The position numbers were made by a program, and so were the translations under genes. From Burkholderiaceae bacterium (GTDB lineage Bacteria > Pseudomonadota > Gammaproteobacteria > Burkholderiales > Burkholderiaceae_C), in assembly GCA_017853735.1 (NCBI GenBank), contig JAFMJA010000119.1:1-8131 (forward strand): a stretch of DNA of 8,131 bases. Direction: 5' to 3'. A model generated the notes under the pieces. It was not told the origin of the DNA and made no database searches. It was given only the letters and a program-made list of their open reading frames with translations. Shown here one piece after another: positions 1 to 6,870 of this stretch. The stretch's first letter is position 1. Every line of letters starts with the position of its first letter.

Positions 1-1116
1 GCCCTTGAGCAAGCGGTTGCCGCACCTTATTGCAGTTCGCGTCTGGCCGATGCGGGCGCGCGTGTCATCAAGATTGAGCGGGCCGAAGGTGACTTTGCAC
101 GCGGATACGACAATGCCGTTCATGGCGAGTCGTCTTACTGGGTGTGGATCAACCGCGGCAAGGAGTCCATCTCCCTCAACCTGAAAGACCCACAGGACCT
201 GGCCCTGCTCCAGCGCATGATTGCCCAGGCTGATGTGTTCCTGCAGAATCTGGCGCCCGGCGCGGCAGACCGCCTGGGGCTGGGCGCTGACGCTTTGCGG
301 CAGGCGCATCCCCGGCTGATCACCTGCGACATCAATGGCTACGGCGACGAGGGTGAGCGCTTTAGCCTTAAGGCCTACGACCTGCTGGTGCAGGCCGAGA
401 GTGGCCTGGTATCGGTCAGTGGTGCGCCCGGTGAATGGGGCCGTATTGGCGTGTCGATCTGTGACATCACCGCTGGCATGAATGCCCTGATTGGCATTCA
501 GCAGGCATTGATCCAGAGAGAGCGCACCGGCCAAGGCAGCGGAGTCAAGGTGTCGCTGTTCGGTTCGGCGGCTGAAATCATGAGCGTGCCCTATCTGCAG
601 GCTCGCTACGGCGGCAAGGCCCCCGAGCGGGTGGGCCTGAAACACCCCAGTATTGCACCCTACGGTGCTTTCACCAGCGCCGATGGGCGCGACATCGTCA
701 TCTCCATTCAAAACGAACGCGAATGGGCTGATTTTTGTAGGGTGGTCCTGTTGCAGCCCGAACTTCCAGCTGATCCCCGCTGCTGCAACAATGCCGCACG
801 GGTCAATCATCGGGAATTTGTCGACGGCCTGGTCAGCGATGTCATCAAGAAACTTCCCACCAATATCCTGCTTGACCGGCTGACCGAAGCCCAAACCGCT
901 TATGGCCAGATCAACTCCGTGTACGACCTGATCGAGCACCCTCAACTTCGGACCGTGCCCATGCAGGTGAAGGGTCGCCGGGTGGAAGTGCCGGCCTCCC
1001 CCTGGGACGTGAGTTGGAAAGACCAGGAGTACAGGTCAGCTCCGGAACTCAACGACCGCGGGAATGAAATTCGACGCGAGTTCTCCGGCGAAGGGTTAAG
1101 CCAAAAACAGACTTAA
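1..1116 (+). CDS. CaiB/BaiF family (family III) CoA-transferase, 5'-truncated by window edge
   Basis: This gene encodes a family III CoA-transferase, a class that moves CoA between carboxylic acids in the cytosol through an aspartyl-CoA anhydride intermediate. The reading frame is open from base 1, so the start lies upstream; 371 residues are visible and probably about 15-25 are missing, judging from the usual length near 390-400. The first visible residues (ALEQAVAAPYCSSRLADAGA, then RVIKIER) are the typical N-terminal CoA-binding segment. NRGKESISLNLK follows at window residues 50-61, and CDITAGMNALIGI near residues 154-166 carries the likely catalytic Asp (codon 463-465). The C-terminal part, including the EHPQL segment, continues without frameshift to a TAA stop. 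The substrate pair cannot be told from sequence: mesaconyl-, succinyl- and formyl-CoA transferases all share these features. The upstream neighbour is not visible, and the downstream gene converges on this one. Confidence 0.93.
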   Translation, partial: ALEQAVAAPYCSSRLADAGARVIKIERAEGDFARGYDNAVHGESSYWVWINRGKESISLNLKDPQDLALLQRMIAQADVFLQNLAPGAADRLGLGADALRQAHPRLITCDINGYGDEGERFSLKAYDLLVQAESGLVSVSGAPGEWGRIGVSICDITAGMNALIGIQQALIQRERTGQGSGVKVSLFGSAAEIMSVPYLQARYGGKAPERVGLKHPSIAPYGAFTSADGRDIVISIQNEREWADFCRVVLLQPELPADPRCCNNAARVNHREFVDGLVSDVIKKLPTNILLDRLTEAQTAYGQINSVYDLIEHPQLRTVPMQVKGRRVEVPASPWDVSWKDQEYRSAPELNDRGNEIRREFSGEGLSQKQT

Positions 1117-1167
1117 CTCAAGGCAACCAAGGAGGGGGCTGTGCCGTGGGCCTAGCCAAGCATCAAC
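1117..1167. other. Short convergent intergenic spacer, no clear terminator
   Basis: This 51-bp gap separates the ends of the CoA-transferase gene and trhP. A 7-bp inverted repeat, CCTAGCC at 1151-1157 and GGCTAGG at 1192-1198, has a 34-nt loop that contains a GGCG/CGCC hairpin and an AGCCT-CAT-AGGCT hairpin. Its right half lies inside the trhP coding end. No T-tract follows on either strand, so I do not call an intrinsic terminator. Confidence 0.4.
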
Positions 1168-2553
1168 TCAGGCGGATACGCCAGCCTCATAGGCTAGGGT
1201 GGCCTCCGCGCTCACATAGCGGGCCACAAAGGCGCCCACCGTGCTGGCGGGCAGGGGCAGCCACACCTCGTGGCCGCTGCCAGGGGCCACCGCCACCGCC
1301 AGCCCTTCGTTGTTTTCCATGTGGCTGAGCTGTACATCCATGTTGTGGCCCGGCTGGATGATTTCGAGCCGGTCACCGACTGAAAACTTGTTTTTCACCC
1401 TTACCTGCGCCAAACCGCGCGCTGCATCAAAGGCCAGCACATCGCCCACATACTGGCTACGCCCGGACTCGGAATAACCGCGCAGATAGTTCTGCGTCTC
1501 CTGGGCCTGATGGCGCTGGTAAAAACCCGAGGTGTAACCACGATTGGCCAGGCCTTCCAGCTGGCCCAGCAGCGCCGGATCCAGATCGCGGCCAGCCACC
1601 GCATCGTCAATAGCCTGACGGTAGCTTTGTACCGTGCGGGCCACGTAATACGGGCTCTTGGTGCGGCCTTCGATCTTGAGGGAATCGACCCCGATCTCCA
1701 CCAGGCGCTGGATGTGCTCGATCGCACGCAGATCCTTGGAATTCATCACATAGGTGCCGTGCTCGTCTTCCTCGATCGGCATGAATTCTCCGGGTCGGTT
1801 GCTCTCTTCCAGCAGGTAGGAAATCGAATCGCGCGCTTCCTTGGGCAGGGTCTGCCCACCCGAGCCACAGCCCTGCTTGGTGGCAGAAGCTGGTGACAGC
1901 ACATCGCCACTGGCGTCTACCTGGGCCGTGTGGGTTTTGTAGTCCCAGCGGCAGGCGTTGGTGCAGGTGCCCTGGTTGGCATCGCGGTGGTTGAAATAGC
2001 CAGACAGCAGGCAGCGCCCTGAATAAGCGATGCACAGTGCTCCGTGGACAAACACCTCCAGCTCGCTGTCGGGGCAGTCCTGCCGGATCTCGGCCACCTG
2101 ATCGAGCGAGAGCTCGCGCGAGAGGATGATGCGCTTGACCCCCACCCGGTTCCAGAACTTGACCGCAGCCGAGTTGACAGTGTTGGCCTGCACCGACAGG
2201 TGGATTTCCATCTCAGGCCATTGCTCTCGCACCATCATGATCAGCCCGGGGTCAGACATGATCATGGCATCGGGTTGCAAGGCGATCACTGGCGCCATGT
2301 TGTGGATGTAGTTCTTGACCTTGTTGCCGTGGGGAAAGATGTTGGAAACCAGAAAAAACTTGCGCCCGAGTTCGTGCGCCCGGTCAATGCCCTGCTTGAG
2401 TTTTTCCAGGCTGCCAAATTCGTTGTTGCGCACCCGTAGCGAATAGCGAGGCTGGCCGGCGTAGATGGCATCGGCACCAAAGGCGAAGGCCGTCTCCAGC
2501 ATGGTCAGCGAGCCCGCCGGCGCCAGTAACTCAGGTGGGCGACGGCCGCTCAC
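1168..2553 (-). CDS. trhP: tRNA uridine-34 hydroxylation protein TrhP (YegQ-like, peptidase U32 family)
   Basis: This 461-residue protein matches E. coli TrhP (YegQ, about 453 aa) along its length. TrhP is required for 5-hydroxyuridine at the tRNA wobble position, a precursor of cmo5U/mcmo5U. Despite the historical family name, peptidase activity is not expected. The U32 signature runs from Glu166 to Ser184 (ExFxxGALC then GRC). Cys174, Cys181, Cys197 and Cys201 form the cluster-type cysteines (LCIAYSGRC and GTCTNAC), consistent with a reported Fe-S dependence. Other conserved blocks are AGQPRYSLRVRNNEF (32-46), MSDPGLIMMVRE (99-110), LSVQAN (119-124), EDEHGTYVMNSKDLRAI (262-278) and LKIEGRTKS (292-300). 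The C-terminus has the expected VKNKFSVGD segment. The start is GTG; its GTGA overlap with the aroQ stop and the lack of a strong ribosome binding site suggest translational coupling. Residues 205-240 are the most variable compared with the E. coli protein as I recall it. Confidence 0.95.
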   Translation of the reverse strand: MSGRRPPELLAPAGSLTMLETAFAFGADAIYAGQPRYSLRVRNNEFGSLEKLKQGIDRAHELGRKFFLVSNIFPHGNKVKNYIHNMAPVIALQPDAMIMSDPGLIMMVREQWPEMEIHLSVQANTVNSAAVKFWNRVGVKRIILSRELSLDQVAEIRQDCPDSELEVFVHGALCIAYSGRCLLSGYFNHRDANQGTCTNACRWDYKTHTAQVDASGDVLSPASATKQGCGSGGQTLPKEARDSISYLLEESNRPGEFMPIEEDEHGTYVMNSKDLRAIEHIQRLVEIGVDSLKIEGRTKSPYYVARTVQSYRQAIDDAVAGRDLDPALLGQLEGLANRGYTSGFYQRHQAQETQNYLRGYSESGRSQYVGDVLAFDAARGLAQVRVKNKFSVGDRLEIIQPGHNMDVQLSHMENNEGLAVAVAPGSGHEVWLPLPASTVGAFVARYVSAEATLAYEAGVSA

Positions 2554-3005
2554 GACTTGACACCCATTTGGGCCAGACCGGCGATGGCCAGCACATATCC
2601 ATTGACGCCAAAGCCAGCCATCACCGCTTTGGCAGCAGGCGAAATATAGGAATGATGACGGAAGGCTTCACGCGCATGGACATTGCTGATGTGCAACTCA
2701 ATCACCGTCACACCCGCGCCCTTGATCGCATCGTGCAGGGCCACACTGGTGTGGGTGTAGGCGCCGGCGTTGAGCACCACGCCAGCAAGCTTGCCTTCGG
2801 CCTGCAAGCGCCCAGCTTCATGCAGCGCATCGACCAGATCGCCCTCATGGTTACTCTGACGGAAATCGAGCGCCAGACCATTAGCTTTGGCCGCACGCTG
2901 GCAGAGCTTTTTCACATCATCCAGGGTCTGGGAGCCATAGACCGCCGGCTCGCGGGTACCGAGCAGGTTGAGGTTGGGCCCGTTGAGGACAAACACTTTT
3001 TTCAT
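2550..3005 (-). CDS. aroQ: Type II 3-dehydroquinate dehydratase
   Basis: This 151-residue enzyme dehydrates 3-dehydroquinate to 3-dehydroshikimate, the third step of the shikimate pathway, in the cytosol. Its length is normal for the type II dodecameric family. The N-terminal block VFVLNGPNLNLLGTREP holds Arg18, followed by catalytic Tyr23. SNHEGDLVDA (51-60), LNAGAYTHTS with Asn79 (78-87), and ELHISN with His105 (103-108) followed by Arg112 in VHARE complete the active-site set known from M. tuberculosis AroQ (Arg19, Tyr24, Asn75, His101, Arg108). The ATG start is preceded by AGGGA on the minus strand (plus 3014-3018) with an 8-nt spacer. The TGA stop overlaps the GTG start of trhP, so the two are almost certainly one operon. 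The amidase gene is transcribed divergently 97 bp away. Confidence 0.98.
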   Translation of the reverse strand: MKKVFVLNGPNLNLLGTREPAVYGSQTLDDVKKLCQRAAKANGLALDFRQSNHEGDLVDALHEAGRLQAEGKLAGVVLNAGAYTHTSVALHDAIKGAGVTVIELHISNVHAREAFRHHSYISPAAKAVMAGFGVNGYVLAIAGLAQMGVKS

Positions 3006-3102
3006 GGGGAGTTTCCCTAGTTTTTAGGAGAAATTGAACACCGGATTGTGCCACTGGGCTACCATCAATCAAGGAAACAATACAAACAAATTAATCAATT
3101 CC
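3006..3102. promoter_or_regulatory. Divergent intergenic region between aroQ and the amidase gene
   Basis: This 97-bp spacer is more A+T-rich than its surroundings and should hold the promoters of both divergent units. For aroQ-trhP, a possible minus-strand sigma70-like promoter is TTGATT (plus 3067-3072) and CACAAT (plus 3045-3050) with a 16-bp spacer, each matching consensus at 4 of 6 positions. This would leave a leader of roughly 30-35 nt. I see no convincing -35/-10 pair for the amidase. The A+T-rich stretch 3071-3100 contains two copies of AATCAA, which may be chance. Confidence 0.3.
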
Positions 3103-4398
3103 ATGACTGTCAAGCAACCCGACCAAATAGAAGCCTGGAAGGCCGCTGAATTGATCGCCCGACGCGAGCTCAAGGCCCAGGATTTGTTGCAGGCCTGCCT
3201 GGACAAAATCAACGAGCGGGAAAGCGATGTCCAGGCCTTTGCCCATCTTGATGTGGACGGCGCGCGGGCCCGCGCGCGCGCGCTGGACAACAGCCCGGTG
3301 AGTGGCCTGTTGCATGGCCTACCGCTGGGGGTGAAAGACCTTTTCGACACCGCGGACATGCCCAGCACCTATGGCTCGTCCATCTACGCTGGTCACCGTC
3401 CTGCGGCGGATGCGGGCACCGTGGCCATGTGCCGTGCTGCTGGCGCGGTGATCCTGGGCAAGACGGTCAGCACTGAATTTGCCTATTTCTCACCCGGCCC
3501 CACCCGCAATCCGCATACCCGCGGCGATCAGCCAGCACACACCCCTGGCGGCTCCTCCAGTGGTTCGGCTGCAGCGGTGGCTGCAGGCATGGTGCCCCTG
3601 GCTCTAGGCACCCAGACCGCTGGCTCCATCATCCGCCCCGCTGCCTACTGCGGCATCGTGGGCTACAAACCTAGCCTGGGTCATGTGACCCTGGCCGGCA
3701 TCAAATTGCTGTCGCGCACTCTGGATGTGGCGGGCGGCTTTGGTCGCTGCGTGCGCGATGCTGCCCTGCTGGGTGCGGTGCTCACTGGCGACCATGACCT
3801 GCGCCAGCTGGACCAGCGCTCCACCCCACGCATTGGACTGTTTCGCAGCCCGTCCTGGCCACAGGCGGATACCGACACCCAGGCAGCCTGGGAACAGGCC
3901 CAAGCTGTCCTTACCCAGCAAGCAGCCTGCCGTGATGTCTCAGACCCCGCAGGGTTTGGCGACCTGGTTGCCCTGCAAAAAGAGGTGATGGCTTTCGAGA
4001 TGGCGCAGGCCCTCAGCCATGAGCGGCTGGTGCATTGGTCTGGCCTGAGCCACCAGATCCAGCAGTTGTTTGAAATTGGTGTGGCTGTCACCGGCGCTCA
4101 ACATGCCGCCAACCTGGCGCTGGTCAGACATTGGCGCATGCGCGCCGAGGCCTTGTTTGAAGGCCTGGATGTCCTGCTCACCCCCAGTACCACCGGCGAG
4201 GCACCAGCGGGACTGAGTGCCACAGGCGATCCTCTTTTCTGCCGCAGCTGGACTCTGCTGGGCCTGCCCGCAGTTCACTTGCCGTTTGCCAAGGGTCGCC
4301 ATGGCCTGCCCGTTGGCCTTCAGCTGATAGGCCGCCATGGTAGTGACCACCAACTTCTAGCCATCGCTGACTGGGTCCATCAACGCCTCAAGGTATGA
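3103..4398 (+). CDS. Amidase-signature family hydrolase
   Basis: This 431-residue protein belongs to the amidase signature family, which hydrolyses C-N amide bonds with a Ser-cisSer-Lys triad. The predicted triad is visible: Lys78 in GVKDLFDT, Ser151 in GGSSSGSAAAVAAG, and nucleophile Ser175 in GTQTAGSIIRPA. The 24-residue spacing between the two serines equals that in FAAH (Ser217/Ser241). CGIVGYKPS (183-191) and the C-terminal GLPVGLQLIG (401-410) are also typical. No signal peptide or membrane segment is seen, so it is probably cytosolic. I chose ATG 3103 because family similarity begins there. An in-frame TTG at 3034 lies only 3 nt after AGGAG (3026-3030) and would add 23 residues unlike any amidase N-terminus. 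ATG 3103 itself has no good ribosome binding site, so the start is less certain than the gene. The stop overlaps the next start as ATGA. The substrate is unknown. Confidence 0.92.
   Translation: MTVKQPDQIEAWKAAELIARRELKAQDLLQACLDKINERESDVQAFAHLDVDGARARARALDNSPVSGLLHGLPLGVKDLFDTADMPSTYGSSIYAGHRPAADAGTVAMCRAAGAVILGKTVSTEFAYFSPGPTRNPHTRGDQPAHTPGGSSSGSAAAVAAGMVPLALGTQTAGSIIRPAAYCGIVGYKPSLGHVTLAGIKLLSRTLDVAGGFGRCVRDAALLGAVLTGDHDLRQLDQRSTPRIGLFRSPSWPQADTDTQAAWEQAQAVLTQQAACRDVSDPAGFGDLVALQKEVMAFEMAQALSHERLVHWSGLSHQIQQLFEIGVAVTGAQHAANLALVRHWRMRAEALFEGLDVLLTPSTTGEAPAGLSATGDPLFCRSWTLLGLPAVHLPFAKGRHGLPVGLQLIGRHGSDHQLLAIADWVHQRLKV
3260..3283. repeat. Pure G+C palindrome with adjoining alternating CG tract inside the amidase gene
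   Basis: GCGCGCGGGCCCGCGCGC (3260-3277) is a perfect 18-bp palindrome, and CG alternation continues to 3283. It encodes the Ala-Arg repeat at residues 54-60 of the amidase (ARARARA). Alternating CG of this kind can extrude a cruciform or adopt Z-DNA in vitro. Codon bias in a high-G+C gene is the simplest explanation. Confidence 0.7.
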
Positions 4399-5492
4399 GC
4401 AACTGGCGCATCCTGTCAGACAATCTGCTCGGCGCGGTCGAGGCCGCATCGGCGTGGGCTGGCAAGACCGAGATACCTGTATTGCTCGACCCAGCCCTTG
4501 AAAGTGGTCAGGCGGTGCAGGCGATGGTCAGCCATACCCGGGATGCCAGCCCTGCGGAGATGAAGCACCGACTCTTGGCGGCACTGGACTGGTTCACTGG
4601 TGGCGGGCGCAAGTTCAAAAAAATCGACAGCCTGCTCCGCGGCAACACCATTGCCGAGATTGCCTGGTTAATGGCTAGCGGACGCTTTGCCGGGGCAGTG
4701 TTTGCCCCCGGTTTTCCTGGTCAAGGGCGGTTTACCGCTCAGGGACGTCACTGGGTGGCCTCGGCCAACCAGCCCTTTGGGCCGCGCTCGCACGAGCACG
4801 GCACACCTCTGGACCAGGTCTTGCGGCGCGTTGGGCTGGTGGCCCGTACGACCTCTCAACTCGACGATTGCCTGAGCCAACCCGGACAGGTTGTGATCCC
4901 TGACTTGCTCACCGACGAAGATCTTGGCCGACTGGCAGCCCTGAGCGAAAAAGACCAAGCCTCGCAATGGCTTTGGTGCGGAGGCGCCGGACTGGCGGGC
5001 GCATTGGCCGGCCGTTGGGCTGATGGTGAGTCAGAGCACAATGCCGCCATACCCTGTGAACCAGGCAGGATGCTTTTGCTGACCGCCAGCCGCCACCCCT
5101 TGCTGCGCGATCAGCTGCATCAACTGGCTTTGCTCAAACTCCCGCTCAGCCAGCTGGACCTTTCAGACATCATGTCTTTGCCGCGTGAGCAGGCGCAAGA
5201 GCTGATGGTCAAACGGCTGCAGGCGCTGGTGACCCATCATGAGCGCCCGGCGGTACTGGTCATCGTTGGCGGCTACACCTTGCTGGCACTCAGCCGGGCG
5301 ACCGGGGCGCGCTCCTTGATGACCAGCCCCAGTCCGCATACTGGCTGGGGCCAGACCCGCATGGTGGGGGGCCACTGGAACGGCGTGTGCTGTTTTGTGC
5401 ATTCCAGCACATTTGCGCTCAATGATGACTTGTGCGGATTCATGACCCAACTGACCTCGGCACAACAGGGTCAGGCAGTGGCGCATTCATAG
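4395..5492 (+). CDS. Divergent four-carbon acid sugar kinase family protein (DUF1537-like)
   Basis: The order of motifs in this 365-residue protein follows the four-carbon acid sugar kinase family (OtnK/DtnK, former DUF1537), which phosphorylates sugar acids such as erythronate and threonate with ATP. The sugar-acid-binding part is recognisable: KKIDSLLRGN (75-84) against the family KKIDSTLRGN, FAPGFPGQGR (103-112) against PAFP..GR, and HTR (47-49) at the usual TDSR site. GGAGLAGALAG (196-206) corresponds to the family GSAGLA segment. Other expected residues are changed: the N-terminal ADDxTGA is SDNLLGA (8-14), GGDTA is GGYTL (292-296), and the C-terminal KSGGFG is HSSTFAL (336-342). It is also shorter than typical members (about 400-430). 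It may be a kinase with altered chemistry or a non-catalytic relative. The ATGA overlap with the amidase stop indicates coupling; AAGG at 4390-4393 is too close to the start to be a normal ribosome binding site. Family comparisons are from memory. Confidence 0.82.
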   Translation: MSNWRILSDNLLGAVEAASAWAGKTEIPVLLDPALESGQAVQAMVSHTRDASPAEMKHRLLAALDWFTGGGRKFKKIDSLLRGNTIAEIAWLMASGRFAGAVFAPGFPGQGRFTAQGRHWVASANQPFGPRSHEHGTPLDQVLRRVGLVARTTSQLDDCLSQPGQVVIPDLLTDEDLGRLAALSEKDQASQWLWCGGAGLAGALAGRWADGESEHNAAIPCEPGRMLLLTASRHPLLRDQLHQLALLKLPLSQLDLSDIMSLPREQAQELMVKRLQALVTHHERPAVLVIVGGYTLLALSRATGARSLMTSPSPHTGWGQTRMVGGHWNGVCCFVHSSTFALNDDLCGFMTQLTSAQQGQAVAHS

Positions 5493-6671
5493 AACTCTCT
5501 GGCCACCGGGTCGGGCTTGTTGCAGGACCCGCCACGCGCAGGCGGTGGCCAGCAGGCTGCTCAGCATCGACAGCCAGAATACGCTGGGCAGGCCAAAGCG
5601 TTCGCTCAAAGCCCCGCCCACCAAACCGCATACCACGCCGGGAAAGCCATACGCCAGCACGGTGTACAGCGCTTGGCCGCGTCCGCGCAATCGACCGGGA
5701 AAGTATTCGGACAACATGGTGATGCAGGTCGAGTGATGGGCAGCAAAAGTGAGGGCATGCAGCGCCTGCGCCAATACCAGCAGGCCAAGCACCTGAGCGC
5801 CCAGCGAGGTCAAGCTCATACGCAGCACCATCACAGCGCCGCACAGCACCAGCCAGGCTGCCGGGCTGAGCCAGGGCAACCATCGGCTCTGGCTGAAGAA
5901 AAAAGCCACTTCCACCACCACCGACACCGACCACAGCAGGCCGATGGCGCTCTTGCTGTACCCCAGCGAGTCCAGATAGAGCGAGAAAAAGATATAGATC
6001 GCCATATGGGCCAGCACATGGAAAAACAGCGAGGCAAAAAACCAGCGTACCGCCGCCCGTCGCAGCACCGGCCAGACCGGCTGTGGCCGTTCATGCGCCT
6101 GCACTTGCTCGCGCAGGTCGGGCAGCCACCAGGTGCTGGCCACCACCGCCAGCAAGGACAGCACCGTCCAGGCCGGGAAATGCCCCATGCCAAAGTGTTC
6201 AAACCAGGCGCCGGCAGCAAACACCGTGAGCAAAAATCCAAGCGAGCCCCATAGCCGCACCCGACCGTATCGCCCCGCATCAAAGATGCCACCACGGCTG
6301 ACCAGATGCGCCATGGCAGCCTCGCTCATCGGCATCATGGCGCTGGTGTGCAGAAACATCAGCGCCAGCACGATTGCCAGCCAGGCAATGCCGCCATCAA
6401 TCCACAAGCCACAGGAGATCACCACCGCGGCCGTCGCGCCATAGCGCAAGAGCTTGACCCGCTCACCCGTATGATCACTCAGCCAGCCCCAACCGTAGGG
6501 CGCAAACAGCCGGGTGGCTGACTGCAGGGAAGTCAGCAGGCTGATCGCCAGCAGGCCCAGCCCCTGGTCTTTCAGCCACAAGGGCAGGTAGGGGTTGAAA
6601 AAACCGATATGGGCGAAATAGCTGGCCGACAGCGCTGCAAAAGGCAGTAGTTGCCGGCGCGCGGTGCTCAT
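5487..6671 (-). CDS. MFS permease, HcaT/3-phenylpropionate transporter-like (MFS_1_like)
   Basis: This 394-residue inner-membrane protein has about 12 hydrophobic segments in the two-bundle MFS arrangement, with a hydrophilic central loop near residues 184-206 (DLREQVQAHERPQP). The first segment carries FFNPYLPLWLKDQGL (24-38), and the loop 2-3 motif is GWLSDHTGER (62-71). YGRVRLWGSLGF (135-146) closely resembles YGKVRLWGS of E. coli HcaT and related permeases. Another conserved stretch is ALYTVLAYGFPG (334-345). The family includes proposed 3-phenylpropionate and nucleoside carriers, so import of a small organic acid by proton symport is plausible but unproven. The start lies 13 nt after the tautomerase stop, with no clear ribosome binding site of its own, which suggests co-transcription. 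Its 3' end overlaps the converging DUF1537-like gene by 6 bp. Confidence 0.92.
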   Translation of the reverse strand: MSTARRQLLPFAALSASYFAHIGFFNPYLPLWLKDQGLGLLAISLLTSLQSATRLFAPYGWGWLSDHTGERVKLLRYGATAAVVISCGLWIDGGIAWLAIVLALMFLHTSAMMPMSEAAMAHLVSRGGIFDAGRYGRVRLWGSLGFLLTVFAAGAWFEHFGMGHFPAWTVLSLLAVVASTWWLPDLREQVQAHERPQPVWPVLRRAAVRWFFASLFFHVLAHMAIYIFFSLYLDSLGYSKSAIGLLWSVSVVVEVAFFFSQSRWLPWLSPAAWLVLCGAVMVLRMSLTSLGAQVLGLLVLAQALHALTFAAHHSTCITMLSEYFPGRLRGRGQALYTVLAYGFPGVVCGLVGGALSERFGLPSVFWLSMLSSLLATACAWRVLQQARPGGQRVL

Positions 6672-6684
6672 GCGCGAACCGGAA

Positions 6685-6870
6685 CTACTTTTCGCTCCAC
6701 AACTCGCCGCCGGTGGCCCATTCGGTCTTTTTCAACTCATAGAGCAGGACATCCACCCCCTCGGGCTTGCCGCCTAAGGTCCTGCAAGCGACTTCGGTGA
6801 TGGCTTTGACAAATTCTTTCTTCTGCTCCAGGGTACGACCCTCAAAGAGCTCGACACGTATCGTTGGCAT
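6685..6870 (-). CDS. 4-oxalocrotonate tautomerase family protein
   Basis: This 61-residue protein is a small 4-OT-type tautomerase. After removal of the initiator Met, the catalytic base is Pro1 (PTIRVELFEGRT), and Arg11 is in its usual place. The family forms oligomers of beta-alpha-beta units and moves double bonds in keto-enol acids. Aligned without gaps to Pseudomonas 4-OT, position 39 is Asp (GVDVLLYEL) instead of the substrate-binding Arg39, and position 50 is Trp in place of Phe50 (EWATGGELW). True 4-oxalocrotonate chemistry is therefore doubtful. Similar VDV...WATGG sequences are, to my knowledge, common in Burkholderiales. A strong AAGGAG (plus 6878-6883) sits 7 nt before ATG. It leads a probable two-gene unit with the MFS permease. 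Confidence 0.93.
   Translation of the reverse strand: MPTIRVELFEGRTLEQKKEFVKAITEVACRTLGGKPEGVDVLLYELKKTEWATGGELWSEK

Noticed and set aside
1151..1198. Inverted repeat CCTAGCC/GGCTAGG as a bidirectional terminator
   Set aside because: The loop is 34 nt, half of the repeat lies in the trhP coding end, and no T-run follows on either strand.
1168..2553. Calling the U32-family protein a protease or collagenase
   Set aside because: Full-length similarity is to TrhP (YegQ), including the paired cysteine motifs; the peptidase name is historical for this branch.
3034..3102. TTG at 3034 as the amidase start, adding 23 residues
   Set aside because: The added residues do not resemble amidase N-termini, and AGGAG is only 3 nt from the TTG. 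ATG 3103 fits the family better, though its own ribosome binding site is weak.
5517..6254. Long plus-strand open frame (245 codons) opposite the MFS permease gene
   Set aside because: Its translation is rich in Gln, His, Arg and Ala with no family resemblance, as expected for the antisense of a high-G+C membrane-protein gene; the minus-strand permease has clear MFS motifs.
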